A DNA stretch of 64,000 nt from Gnetum montanum (lineage: Eukaryota; Streptophyta; Gnetopsida; Gnetales; Gnetaceae): positions 273,866 to 337,865 of the forward strand of contig MNCI01033658.1 of assembly GCA_015680685.1 (NCBI GenBank), in the 5' to 3' direction. Positions 23,256 through 35,602 of this stretch are shown one piece after another. How positions within the stretch are numbered: the first letter of the stretch is position 1; each line of letters starts with the position of its first letter. Below the pieces are notes generated by a model. That model was not told where the DNA came from and did no database searches. It worked only from the letters and a program-made list of their open reading frames with translations. The position numbers and the translations under genes are program-made.

Positions 23256-26200
23256 CAAAGAAGGGATTTAGAGTTCATTAAAGGTAAAAGGAGAGTTAGA
23301 GAATCAGAGTTAAGTTATGTGTCTAACAATGATGAGAAATTAAAGACTTCGTATGACAAGGAAGCTTCTCCTTTTCTTTTGAAAATGAAATTAGAAGATA
23401 AGTACTTACACAATTTTTTGGTTAATTCCAGAGCTACGTCTACTATAATGCAATTTTCTATAGGTAAGAAACTTGGTTTGATTCCTGAAAAATCAAATAG
23501 AAAGATTGTTCAAGTGGATAAAAGTAGAGTAAAGATTGTGGGTCAATTACCAAATGTTCTATTAGAAATTGCTTCTAAACCCCGCATTAGAAGTAAAGTA
23601 ACTATTCAAGTGGCAGATATACCAGATTCACATAGTCTCTTATTGAGTAGAAGTTGGAGCAAGAATTTCTCAAGTTACATATCAACATATTATTCTCACA
23701 TGTGGTTACCTTGGAAAGAAGAACCAAATCAAATCTACATCTATAGTGAACCTTTGATGATAGATAATATTACTTCAAATGGAAAAAGTAAAATGGTTGA
23801 AAAAGGAGGTGTTGAAAACAAAATTTGTAGACTCCAAGAAAGTTATAGTCTTGAAAAAGAACAGTCAAAGCAAGAGGATAAATGGGATTTATACTTTGAT
23901 GGTTCATGTAATTCAAATGGTGCAAGAGTTGGAATAGTTATATTCAAGAATGGTTCACCTGAAATTCTCAAAGCAATTCATTTCTCTTTTCCTTGCACAA
24001 ACAACAAGGCTGAGTATGAAGCTTTATGTATTGGTATGAGAATAGCTCTAGACAAAAAGATCAAAGAAATCATTATAAAAGGAGACTCAAGATTAGTCTG
24101 TGAACAAGTAAAAGGTAACTGTGTCGTAAAGAGCTCATTCTTGAGACCTTATAAGCAACTTGCTTGTAAGATGTTAGATCAGTTTCAACATTGCCAAATA
24201 GAGCATATAAACAGAGCAGAGAATCTTATAGCAGATGATTTGGCAAAGGCAGCTTCAACATTGGATATGCAATTATTAGAGAGTTACAAAGATGTCATGA
24301 TTGAAGAAGAACATCAGCCATCAGTACCAGATAATATAAGACATTTACAAGTATTTGAAGATGATGATCAAGTACTAAGATTTATGAAAAATAAACAAGA
24401 ATTTGAGGGTCAAGTGATACTTGAAACATCATCAAATTCCAAAGCTAATTTCATTCCAAAAAGGATGATTGATTTGGAACATGAGTTCAAGAAAAATTTA
24501 CTTACTGGAAAGGATATACAAAACCCAGATAATCAAGCTTTCGAGGCAGTGAATTTTGGATTAGACAGGATGCCAAAGATGTTAAATGTTACAAAGGAAA
24601 GAGATTCAAGTTTCAAGCAAGACTTGTTATCATGTCTAAGAGATAATTTGGACAATTTTGCTTGGTCCTATGATGATCTTAAAGCTTTTAGGCAAGATGT
24701 GATGACACATAAGATTCCTTTAATAGAAGGTTGCAAAACAGTCAAGCAAAAACAAAGGAAATTTAATCCATCATTTGAACCAGCTATGGAAGCTGAAATC
24801 AAGAAGTTGTTGCAAGCACAAATCATATATCCAGTACGATATTCTACATGGCTTGCTAACCTTGTTCCAGTGAGAAAGAAAAATGGTGATATAAGACTTT
24901 GTGTAGACTTTAGAAATCTGAATGATGCTTCAAAAAAGGATAAGTATCCACTTCCAAGAATTGATGAGATGCTGATTAAAGTCTCAGGTTGTCAAGCATA
25001 TTCTTTCTTAGACGGTTTCTCAGGTTATAATCAAATCGTCGTAGATAAGAATGATAGATACAAAACATCATTTATCACCAAATGGGGAACTTTTGCCTAC
25101 CAAAGAATGCCATTTGGATTGTCAAATGCTGGAGCTACTTTTCAAAGAGCAATGGATTTAGCATTCAAGGATTTATTAGGCAAATTCGTGGTGGTTTATT
25201 TGGATGATATTACAATATTTTCAAAGAAAAAAGAAGATCATATTAATCATCTCCAGTAAGTTTTCGACAGATGTCGTGAATTTGGTATTTCATTAAATCC
25301 TAAGAAGTGTATCTTCAGGGTCAAATCCAGAAGTTTATTAGGACATGTGATATGTCAAGAAGGAATTGCCATAGAAAATTCCTGAATCCAAGTAGTACAG
25401 AATATTGAGCATCCCACAAGTAAGAAATCTCTTAGATCTTTCTTTGGAAACATAAACTTTGTGAAAAAGTTCATTCCCGGGTTTACTGAAATTACCAAAC
25501 CTTTGATGCATATGCTAAAAAAGGATGTCCAAGTAGAGAAAAGACCAGAATCAAAGAGAGCTTTATCAGAAATCAAAAAGGCTATACAAGAGGCTCCATA
25601 TTTGGTAAAGCCTAGGCTTAAAGAAGATTTTTGGTTATATTATTTCGCTTCGAATGATTCTATCACTGCCATTCTAACACAAAAGGATAGTGAAGGTCAA
25701 GATGAACCAATTGGATTTTTTGGGTATCAGTTGAAAGGTTCAGAGTTAAATTATTCAGACTTAGAGAAACAAGCTTTCCCAGTCATCAAAGCACTTCAGC
25801 ATTTTAAATATTATTTGGAAATTTCATTAGTCCACATTATGCTAATTGAACCTGCAGTCAAGTGATTCCTATCCCAAAATGAGATTTGATTAAAAAGAGG
25901 AAAATGGCTTATAAAGTTGCAAAGTTTCAGATTTTCATTGGAAATATGCAAGACAATTAAGGGAATCGGACTAGCTAAGTTAATGACTAGAGAAAATGAA
26001 GTGTGTACACTTGACACCCATGAAGAGAATTGGTATGATGAAATCCTCAAATTTCTTAGTACAAGGAAAATCCCAAATAATTTAACTGCAAGTCAAAAGA
26101 GAGCTTTCTTCAAAAGAGCATGAAGATTTATTGTTAAATATGGTATATTATATCGAAAGGATTTTCAGGGAGTTTTATTGAGATGTGTTCATAATGATCA

Positions 26201-26831
26201 AATTAGTTTCATTTTGGAACAATTTCATGATCATTTGAATCTATTTTATGAATTCCCTAAGTTGACTATGCAACATATACTTCGATATGGATATTACTGG
26301 CTTTTCATGTATCAAGACATTAGTTCAAAGATTCAAAAATGCTATAAATGTCAAATTCATGGGCCTAAGATTAAAAGGGCTAGAGCCCCTTTAAAGCCAG
26401 TAGTTTTAGATAGACCATTTTAGCAATGGGGTTTGGATTTTATTGGTATAATTACTCCTTCAAGAGCTGGACACAAGTTTATTCTCACAGCTATTGATTA
26501 TTTCACTAAATGGTCTAAAGAAAAGGCTCTAAGAGGAAGCTCGGCATCAGACGTGATTAATTTTCTAGAAGACCACATTCTAAGTAGATTTGGTCTACCC
26601 GAAGTGTTAGTGTCAGAAAATGGACCCGCCTTCAAATCCGAAGAGTTTATCCGATGGGCATCTAAAAGATCCATTTTCTAATTTTCCTCATCAAATTATT
26701 ATCTCAAGGAAATGGCCTAGTAGAATNTCGAGGATACTTACAAATTATCAACCTTGGATGACATGGAATTGCAATTTCCATATAATGTTTTGCATATAAA
26801 ACATCATTTGGGACAATTGCATACAACTTGA
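23256..26831 (+). pseudogene. pol: pol of element B: PR-aRH-RT-RH-INT
   Basis: The same frame as gag continues. Protease lies at about 23400-23700, but its active-site triad reads NSR (LVNSRATSTIM) where DSG is expected. Archaeal-type RNase H lies at 23884-24270 with its acidic residues kept (LYFDGS, NNKAEYEA, KGDSR, IADDLA). RT lies at 24650-25330 with FLDGFSGYNQ and YLDD. The degenerate Ty3-type RNase H lies at about 25620-25830 (YYFASNDSITAIL, where Ala replaces the first Asp). Integrase starts at about 26190 with a zinc segment (CYKCQIHG) and core (MDFIGI, SENGPAF). At 26727 there is an N, and the core-to-tail portion is missing; the C-terminal tail (TYKLSTLDDMELQFPYN) resumes directly. 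Stops include 25257, 25381, 25863, 26121 and 26421. Confidence 0.85.
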
Positions 26832-27118
26832 AGATGTCATTACACAAAATAATATATGTATATAGTATCATGTAAATATTACTAGGAATATAGTATCAAT
26901 TAATATGTTTAATTATGATTTATTGAAATTAGGAAATAGCTTTCGTTCAAATGGGGCAAGTGGAAGCCTACAAGTGAAACAAGTGGAATTCTGCAAGTTT
27001 GACAAGTGGGGAAGGTTACTCATCCACCACTTAGTGAGGATTGTGACAAATGGTTTGAATACCTAAAAAGAAGGAAGCTTGGTTAAGACACTTGGATGGG
27101 AGTTAAAATTCTTAGCAC
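26832..27118 (+). other. Spacer after pol, element B
   Basis: AT-rich sequence up to about 26940 is followed by direct short repeats of a CAAGTGGAA-like unit (26958-27005). I see no coding frame. It probably contains the upstream promoter region of the accessory gene. Confidence 0.4.
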
Positions 27119-27128
27119 CTATAAAAGG
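27119..27128 (+). promoter_or_regulatory. TATA box before accessory gene of element B
   Basis: CTATAAAAGG lies 78 bp upstream of the ATG at 27197. The spacing is right for a plant promoter with a short leader. Confidence 0.5.
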
Positions 27129-27196
27129 AGGGTTAGATTGCTTAAGATTTCATCATCTTTCAATTCAAGTTTGGTAGTGAAAGTTAGAGAGAGCTA

Positions 27197-27691
27197 ATGG
27201 AGTTTGAGAGAGCAATGAGAAATCCTTTTATTCCATATGTGATGGGATGTTGCCCTGAGCATGTATTGAAAGCTTATCTAAAGGCTAGATCTTGTGGAAC
27301 TCCAAAGGAGTGTCCTTTTATGGCTTGGTTGTCCAACGAATTTTATTTTCTCACTAGAGGTTTGGATATAGAGTCCAATGTTTGGGGGCGATATCAAGAT
27401 TTTTCCAAAGAAGAAGAAAAAGGATAAGAGCCACCAAACTTTGAAGAGTCATCATGGGGATGGGGAGAAGCTTTTGTCTCCCAAGAGAAAAATGAAGGAC
27501 TTAATGGAGAAGAACAAAATAGCTCATCCAAAAAGGAAAATGAGAAAAGTGCCGAAGAGAAAGCTCCAGTAGATCAAGGTGAGAGCTCCACCAAGCCCGA
27601 AAGCAATAGGACCATCTTCATCACATCAGAGATTTCCTATGAAATAGTTAGAGAGATGAGGATTCCCACTAAGGTAACCCTCACAATTTAG
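27197..27691 (+). pseudogene. Accessory ORF between integrase and 3' LTR of element B
   Basis: The frame has 165 codons from ATG 27197 to TAG 27689-27691, with one in-frame TAA at 27425. The N-terminal 70 residues look folded (NPFIPYVMGCCPEHVLKAYL, CPFMAWLSNEFYFLTRGLDI). After the TAA the frame continues with a Glu/Ser/Lys-rich segment (SSKKENEKSAEEKAPVDQGE) and ends IVREMRIPTKVTLTI. I do not recognise the family. It has its own TATA box, lies in the sense direction, and is in a different unit from pol. It is either an element accessory gene or a captured host fragment. The single stop, one transition from CAA, suggests recent loss. Confidence 0.5.
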
Positions 27692-27892
27692 TTTCCACCC
27701 CAAGAATAGTTCATGAAGGATTTGTTATGTACAGTTTGATTTTCCTTAGGAATGAGGTTTTTGTCTCATCACATATTATGTTAAATGGGAATTTTTCTCA
27801 AAAAAAGATTTCTTTTTGAATGTAAAAATTCAATGAAAATTTCAGGATGTTTTAGTTTTGAAATGAGGTTGCACAAGTTTCTTTAAGTTTTT

Positions 27893-27905
27893 AAGGGGGC
27901 AGAAA
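27893..27905 (+). other. Polypurine tract of element B
   Basis: AAGGGGGCAGAAA abuts the TG start of the 3' LTR at 27906. This is the expected plus-strand primer. Confidence 0.75.
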
Positions 27906-30900
27906 TGTTGGCACATTTAACCATTCCATGGAACAATTGGAATATTTTATTAAAAATTGGAAGAATATATGGTTGTAAATTTAGAAGTAAATTACAGCTT
28001 TAGTGTTGTGGGTTGATGGGTGTTTTTAGAGGATTAATCCACTGGTAAATAATTTGATGTTGAAGCCTTCTAGATACAAAATGAAAGTGCCATATTATTC
28101 CTTTATTAAAGATTGGAAGATAGTACTATAGCAAGGAAGGAATTATATTATTTATGAGAAAAGCATTGGTGAAGAACGTGCTCTAAAATTTTTGGAAAGA
28201 TCCCAAGTTGAAGATCCCAGTTGTTAAGCTCGGTTGTATCCTTTGGCCTTAAGACAACATTTGAAACTCCTTGCAAATTAGAAAATAAAACAAAAATCAT
28301 CAGCACCTCTGTCGTCTTGAAGATTATACAATGATGAGAGTGGAGGAAAAGGAGACTACAGTTGGACCAACGTCCTAACACCGTATACCAGCTGATCGCA
28401 GCAATGGCGGGGAAGCAAACACCATACAAATAAAGATAATATTAGTGGAGGTGTAGTTGTAGGAGAAGGTAAAGGAAAATCACAGTGTTCTTGGAAAATC
28501 ATGCTACAGTAAATGTTCAAAATCACCCACCGCGCAACATTCATCCTGGCACAGACGGGCACCGGGAAAACTGCCATCAAGATGGGCATAACCAAGTCCC
28601 TGGGGCATGAAACATATTTTCCATAAACGCAAGGATATTTTAAAAAAAAATTTGAAACCCTCTTCCACACAATATACAGAGAAAGGAGTCACGTTTTGTT
28701 GGGGCCCTGATTTTATTTTAAGTTTTGCAGGCCGTAGTGGTTTCAGTTGTGTGGGCTACAATGGTTCTGAAGGTTCCTGCGGTTTTGTCGGATGCAGATC
28801 CACAATACATTCGCCCCTTGTTCTGCGATCAATGAAAATGGTAGTGACAATTCAAAAAAAATTTAAAAAAACGTAGGAAGCCCTAAGCCAATTTGGGGCA
28901 AAAAAAGTGCCAGGCAACTGAAAACCCTCTGATTAGATCCATATGTTCAGCACATCGTTTTTCAAGAAAAATCCTTCTCCTCCAGCAACTGAACACCACA
29001 ACACATAACAATGATACTAAATGCAGCGGCAGAGCCTTCTCCCACAGTGGCAGTTGCTTATGATTTTGCAGGGCCTTATTGTCCGATGGCAGTTCAAACA
29101 TACAGTTTTGGTTGAAATAACACTTTCGATCTTGGTTAGAACATGTGTCGGTTCTTACAGAATTTGTGCAGAGATAAGAGAAAGGAGAAAATGAACTAGC
29201 CGATTATACCTGCTATTTTAGAATTGTTGCTGATTATTTACGCAATTTACCAAGGAAGACGAAGAAGAATTATTTTTAGCCATTAACTCTACCGTTTTCA
29301 CTCACATTTACACCAAGATGTATGTAAAACTATTTTATTACTACCACTCATTTATAACTTTATGAAAGCATCGGGTGGTTAAAATATCTAACAAAGTAAT
29401 CAACATATATACATATATATAGATATAATAACCATTAATGAAGTACCTATAGTGTGAAGCCCTAGTTTAAAAACTTTCCTTTAATTATCCCAAGTCTTAA
29501 AATATTATTTTTTAAAACATTATTATATATATATATAAGTTACTACTCATAAAATATTAGCAATATTGATGTTAAAATATTTATTTGTAATATCACATTA
29601 CATTTAATATAATATTTACAGATATTAATGTTAGCATAAATTTCTCCTAATTCTATGTATAACTTCCTAACTCCCTAACTACATAACTTCCTCCTAACTT
29701 GTTGGGCAAGTAATCTCCTAATTGGTTGGCTAAGTTACTTGGGAGAGAAGTTAGGTAAGATATTTTTGAATATGTAACTTCCCTACCTACCTTTGAACCC
29801 TATAAAAAGGCTTCAGGGGTCAAGGAGGAGAAGGACTTTTGGGGATTCGGTCTCATACATCACATTTTTGGATATCATACTTTGAAAAGCTATTAGATAG
29901 CACTTAGGCTCTCACTTGAAGACACACTTTGGGGTCTTGAGAAGAGCATTTGTAAGGAAGATTTGTAAAGATGATTTCTTGTGAGATGGCTTGCTAAAGA
30001 AAAGATTTCAGCCTCTTTGTCATGGTCCTATGAGTTATGTGTTTTATTTTTTATTTTTTTTAAATTGTTTAGCTAGTGGTTTAGATAGTGTCATCCTTGG
30101 CAAGTAATTTTGGAATTTTTAGATTGCTCTTATTGTTCTTGTTGCCTGATAGAAATTTCTATTAAAATTTTTCCATAGAAGCGCTTGTGTTGAAAAGTCT
30201 TAAGAGAATTTTAGTAGCAAATTTTGTTATTATGCAACGTATAGGAACTGCTATTGGGATGGTTGTAAGAGAGCCTCTACTTGTAGTCATGCCGTTGAAC
30301 AATTCAGTAGTCAAGAGGGTTCAGAAAATCTTTGGTATTTTGATGGGACCATAATATCTTATTTTTACCTTTAAAGTGAATTTCCTTGGTATTTCAATCA
30401 GCAATTGTCAAGTCTTTCAAAGGTTCTATTTGAATGCAATCATTGACATCTATTATCTAGTCAAAATAGAGTCTCGTACGTGGTAGTTTACGTAGCAATT
30501 TTTGGTAGCATAGTAGGATTGTCTTGAAGAAACTGCTTATTTGAGCCTTGGAAATTTGAACAATTCATAGATATTGAATTTGGAATAGCTTTATTGCGAA
30601 GTGTTTACTTGTGTCATTTTACCTTGTTTAAATATTTGAGGTCTACACAAATCTGCTTTCCTTTCTTTTCTATCTATTTCCATCGAATCTTGCTCTATTT
30701 TTAGTTTTCTTGTGGAACTATCTCTTTCTCTGGGGAAAATTAGGAGTATATTTGCGGAGTTGTGCTCAAATGTTTTTGCAAAATTTTATTTTTTACAAGT
30801 AGGTATTATAAGGACCGCATAGACTAGGCAGTTGAACAAAATAGAAAACTTTCAACAACTCACAGTACTTCGCAAAGTTGGCTGAATCTCTTTAAAATAA

Positions 30901-31102
30901 GTCATTTATAGTTTGCACACAACGCAATCATTTCATATTTCACAACTGCACACCACAATAGCACACACACATACTCACATTAACTACTGAGTTTATTTGG
31001 AGGTATCTGGGCCTTGGTGTTGCCAGAGATCAGCTAGCACCTAAATCCTGTTTGAGGACACTCGTTGGTAGTCGCGTCCCAAACGGTCGCCAATAGTTTT
31101 CA
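27906..31102 (+). repeat. 3' LTR of element B
   Basis: This is the direct repeat of 18426-21629, starting TGTTGGCAC and ending TTTTCA. Its TATA box is at 29801-29809. It carries about 47 bp not present in the 5' copy near 30705 (CTTGTGGAACTATCTCTTTC) and lacks the 46-bp duplication of the 5' copy. Confidence 0.9.
29801..29809 (+). promoter_or_regulatory. TATA box in element B 3' LTR
   Basis: TATAAAAAG sits in the same context as in the 5' LTR. It could drive readout into the interrupted element E sequence downstream. Confidence 0.55.
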
Positions 31103-34100
31103 ATTTGAGGGTCACCTGGTTGGGCCGATCCCTTCATTGTATGATTGGTGCATCCATGAATAGGCACTTCATCTTCAGGGGTCGTAACCTTTGAATCCTG
31201 CTCCATGTTTACGTTGCTGATTGCCTATGTTACCACCCCGTCACCATGGATTATCACCTCCCTACATGCGTATGGTAAGTGGATTTCTTAGTGTATAGGC
31301 GAGGAGATGGCCCTAAGTTATGCTAACCACGATCTTCTCAAGATTAGGTTAAACCATGGCATTTCTTCGACTACGATGAATGTTGTGTCTGTGGGGAGCT
31401 CATCCCATACCACGAAGCTTACATGAACTGTGCCCTTCACTAGGACATGTGCCCCATTGAAGGACCACAGACATGATGTCGCTGTTGGTTTGATCTGGTC
31501 GAACAACCCCAACTTATCTATAATAGGAAAAGAGATGACATTTGTCGCTACCCCATCATCGACATGTACCCTTCAGATTCGGTACTGGCCGACCCGAATT
31601 GTGATGACAAGAGGCGCCATAGTCACTTAACCCCTTTCAGGATCATTCTTAATGGTGTCATTGCTAAAGGTTAATTGAGGTACTGCGGACTCCATTGGTA
31701 TGGAGGGGAGTATAACCAAGTGGATCGCTTTCTCGTCTGCCAACATGTTTTTGTCAACCAGAATCACTGTTAACATGCTAATTAGAGCCTCGCAGTGATG
31801 GGTAGAGGTCATGACTAAGTCATATAGGATTAACATGGTATTTTTCTACCTTAGAGCTTGCCCGACCTAGATGAGGGCATCCAAGAAGTCTTGGCCGCTC
31901 GTCTATTTGACACCCTCCTCCTCGAATCGCTCGAGAAGACGAATTTCCCGAGGGGAGACAACCCTACACCTAGGTTTAAATTTTTGGCGACAAGATGCCA
32001 CAGGCTGTGTACTCATGTCGACCTTTGTCTTTGGTGAAGAAGGTGTAAACTTAAAGGATGAAGACATAGTTTTAGAGATGCTTTTGACGATATTCCCCTT
32101 CGATGCCTCGCCCACCAAGTAGGTTTCTCGCATTGTGGGGTGAGGAGGTTGCTTAATGTTGTTGCACGGGATGGGGGCTGTCAAATACGTTGGCCCCCTA
32201 ATGATAAATGGAGCCAGAGGTGTTAGTTGATGGGGTCATGTGGTCTTGCTAATAGGTGGTACAGAGGTAGATGCCCGTGGTGGGACTTTCAAAATGAAGA
32301 ACAACTAAAAGCTTGGACCAGCCATTGGTGGCATTGGTGCACTATGCTAAGGCACACGAATCACAAATGGCTGGAAGGATGGCATGGGATCATTGTCAAT
32401 ACCAATGGCGTTGATTACGTAATTTGAATTATTCGCATTGAGGGGATCGGTATAGACATGCATGGATTGGTTTTTAGGACGTACTGGGCTACTTTCATCT
32501 AGCACCAACTATCCCAGGTCAATCAATCTTTGGATGTCAGCTTGCAATGACAAACAATAATCCATGGTGTGACCACATAGTTGATGGTAGTCGCAAAACC
32601 TATCTAGCCTAAAACCCCTAGGAATTGGAGGCTCATTAGGCAGGGCTAAAGAGTGATTTCTAAGGAGCTTGCAGTAGCGTCGATGCCTCATGTTTGCTTC
32701 CTCTGACATCCACTTGTGTTGGATATATCCTTCTGCTGACAGTTGCTTCAGGAGTTCTGAAGGTTTGAGAGGTAGCAGGGTGTATTTCGAATGATCTTTA
32801 CGTTCGAAGTTAGGTTTAGTGTATGCAGATGTCTCAGGCGCAGGCACGGTAGGTTGTAATGCTTGGCCCGGCTTGGGCACTGAGTCGGCCACAGGTGTGG
32901 ATGGTTTCTTGTTATTCTTGTTTCCCCTATTACTATGTTTGGGGTTAGCCTCAACTGCCACAGTAGCTACCATGGTTGTTGGGGCCTTACCCTTGTCCTT
33001 TTTTGCAAAACTGTTCTTATAAGTGACGTAAGCTGGGTCTTTGCTTGCCTCCGCTACATCTTGTATGCTTTTCATTTGAGTGAAAGCTTCGCTAAGTGAG
33101 CATGGAGCGAGGTAATATAGTTTTGACTTGATGAAGTCATTCACTACACCCTTAAAGATGGCTAACAAGTGAGCCTTTGCAATAGGTTCACGGATTTCGT
33201 TAAGGGCTGTGCTCCAATGTTGAATGAATTTTTGGACTGGTTCTAGCAGGTCTTGGTTTATGCTCATCAGCTGATCTAGTGCGGTTTCTGGCTTCAAATT
33301 TTATTTGAAGCATGTCACAAACTGGGTCAAGAGTTCTTCCAAAGTCGAAATGGATGAACGTGGCAACACGCGATACCAATCTAGGGCTTTCCCAGCTAGG
33401 GACATGGCGAAGACGTGAATGATTGTGTGCAGCCATTGTTGCAACAACAAAGATTCTGGCTGGAAAGTGACGAGGTGTGTGTTGGGATCTCCTTCTCCAT
33501 CGTACTTCATGATGTGTGAGAGGAACATCCCGGGTGGTAATATCAAAGCAGGGATTATAGGGTTGACGGGGTAGTCTTGGTAAAATTCCATGACTTATAC
33601 CGTATCAGACCTAACAGTTTTGAGGTGTTTTACTTCCTTGGTTAGGGTCTGAATGAGCTGAAATGCTTGGTCCAAACCCAAAGATATGGTAGATAGCTGA
33701 GGGACAATGGAGGCAACTCCCACGTGTGGCATGGTAGTAGTGGTGATTTGACCCATCGGCTGTGCCATTGGGGCCACCACTGCTAAAGGTGTCATTTGCG
33801 TTGTCCACCACCTGGTGGGTGGTATTATCAGAGCAGTAATAGCTGGTTGAGTCACTGGATAGGCCACTTGGCTCATCAGCGGGATAGCCCATGGCCCCGT
33901 GCCATATTGTACCATTTGCAAGGTCAAGTAGACCTGAGGGTGAATTTAATGAGACATCTGCGATGGTTGTAGAATAGATGAAGGAGTGAGCGGAGTCCAC
34001 CATGTGGATTGGCTTGGGCCCATCACAGTGGGTGGAAAATATGCATATGTAGGAATTGGTATAGGAGTTAGGTGCGGTTGCATAGTAGATACGGTATGGA

Positions 34101-34791
34101 CTTGTGGTAGGGTAGTCGTGATTGGCGTGTTGCATATTGTGGTAGCATGCTAGTAAATAGTTTGCGGTGGCACAGTTGCTGCGGGTGCAACCGGGCGATA
34201 GGGGTGATGAGGGATAGGGAACGTAGCTTGGCTACCCATTGCAATTGTGGATATAGGTTGCTGAAGCATGGGCATGATGAAAAAGGGGGCAACAACAAGT
34301 AGCAGATTGGCCCAAAAGGACTGGGTAGATGGGATAGGAATGGGGTTGGCTGGGCCTCCCTCATTAGATTGGGAATCGAGTTCCTCCTAACCATCTTGAA
34401 AGGTGTCATCCTGGTTGGACGTTGTGTCTTGTTGCTCCCTAAGCCTTGTCAATTGGATTAGTTGATCTAGCAACCTTTGGTACGCTTGTGTTAAAGGCAG
34501 AGAGATGCCTTGGTTAGGAACAAATTCCTCCCCGTTGCAGTAAGCGAACTCAAAGCTACGTTTTTCTTCGAGTTCATGTAAATCCAAGGGTAGGTTAGCC
34601 TACACCTTCACACAAAGGAAACTATAATGCTCATGTTGCTGGGCTAGTCACTCAGGTCCTTGGTTTTGGATTCTAAGAGACTGACGTGCTTCCGGTGTTG
34701 GATTCAGCCTTTGTTCGGCACTAGTAGTGCCTTGGACCGTGAAGGGCACCTCTGTGTTGGAGGCACCAACGTCATTCATGGTGGAAGTCAT
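31103..34791 (-). pseudogene. gag-pro: gag-pro pseudogene of element E (main part)
   Basis: The start ATG at 34791 gives MTSTMNDVGASN, homologous to MNPVNTTATTAQ in element C. Downstream are a charged segment (LHELEEKRSFEFAYCNGEEF, about 34585), a Pro/Thr-rich part, and the Gag core (33591-33200, PGMFLSHIMKYDGEGDPNTH, LAGKALDWYRVLP). A further 262-codon open stretch (33297-32509) includes KSKLYYLAPCSLSEAF and a zinc-knuckle-like CDYHQLCGHTMDYC near 32600-32560. Protease is at about 31570-31320 (DDG active-site segment; FNLILRRSWLA). Stops and frame breaks occur, so it is dead. The 3' end continues at 18425-18328 because element B inserted. Confidence 0.85.
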
Positions 34792-35602
34792 TGTCAAGCA
34801 AGTGATAATGCAAAAAAATGCTGGAAAATGCAGAAGAACAGAAGGATTTAAGAATGACAATAGTTGGCTTTATGTCTTGCAGGATCCCGGAGGGACCGTT
34901 GAGGCGACCGACTTGCACCACACAAGGCGCAAACAACCTCAAAGGGTGTCGTGTTTTTCGCCTCTACTGGATAAGGTGCAGGATGCATGCAGGACCACTA
35001 TAAATGGAAGGGGCAAGTTAAATCACCATTAGAAGGCTTATTATCTCATAGGGTTCTAGAGGAACCATCGAGGTGACCGATCTACACTGCACGAAGTGTA
35101 AACAACCACAAAGGATGCCGAGTCTACACTAATGCAAGTTGGGGTGTGAAAGGCATATGAGACTACCGTAAGACGAGCAAATTAAATAGCAATTAGGTAA
35201 GTTTTGTGTCTTGCAGAATCTTGGAGGGATCATTGAGGTGACTGGTCTGTACCACATGGAGTGGGGTATAGAACGCAGGCAAGACAACTGTAGGATGAGC
35301 AAGCTAGCTAGCAATCAGGAAGGCTTTATGTCTCATAGGGTCCTGGAGGGACCATCCAGGTGACCGGTCTGCACCACACGAGATGGGGTGTATCACACAT
35401 GCAAGACAACTATAGAATGAGCTAGTTAACTAGCAATTGGAGGCCTTATGTTCTATAGGGCTCCAGGGGAACCATCAGGGCAACCAATCTGCACCACACA
35501 AAATGCAAATAACCACAAGGGGGTGTGGCATCTACACTCATGTGTATCAGGGTGCAGAAGGCTCACAGAACTACCGTGACATGTGGAAAAGGCACCAATA
35601 GG
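34792..35602 (-). repeat. 5' leader of element E with tandem repeats
   Basis: About five imperfect units of 110-150 bp run from about 34870 to 35540. Each contains a segment like GGATCCCGGAGGGACCGTTG followed by CGACCGACTTGCACCACACA and ends with a GCAAACAACC-like stretch. They lie between the PBS and the gag start. No gene is seen. The role may be in RNA packaging or transcription, but the sequence does not show it. Confidence 0.7.

Larger units (their letters stand above)
18426..31102 (+). mobile_element. Element B: 12.7-kb Tat-like element with 3.2-kb LTRs, aRNase H before RT
   Basis: Both LTRs begin TGTTGGCACATTT and end TTTTCA. A PBS complementary to tRNA-Asn follows the 5' LTR directly, and a polypurine tract precedes the 3' LTR. 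The internal region is 6.3 kb: gag, protease, archaeal-type RNase H, RT, RNase H, integrase, then a separate short gene. The imperfect target duplication is ATTTT/ATTTG. It is AT-rich and clearly different from A, C, D, E and F. Gag-pol is one continuous frame broken only by in-frame stops up to about 26690. Confidence 0.9.

Noticed and set aside
21744-26690. Stops as RNA-edited or recoded codons
   Set aside because: They are numerous, at non-matching sites in different elements, and accompany loss of active-site residues and domains. Mutational decay explains them.
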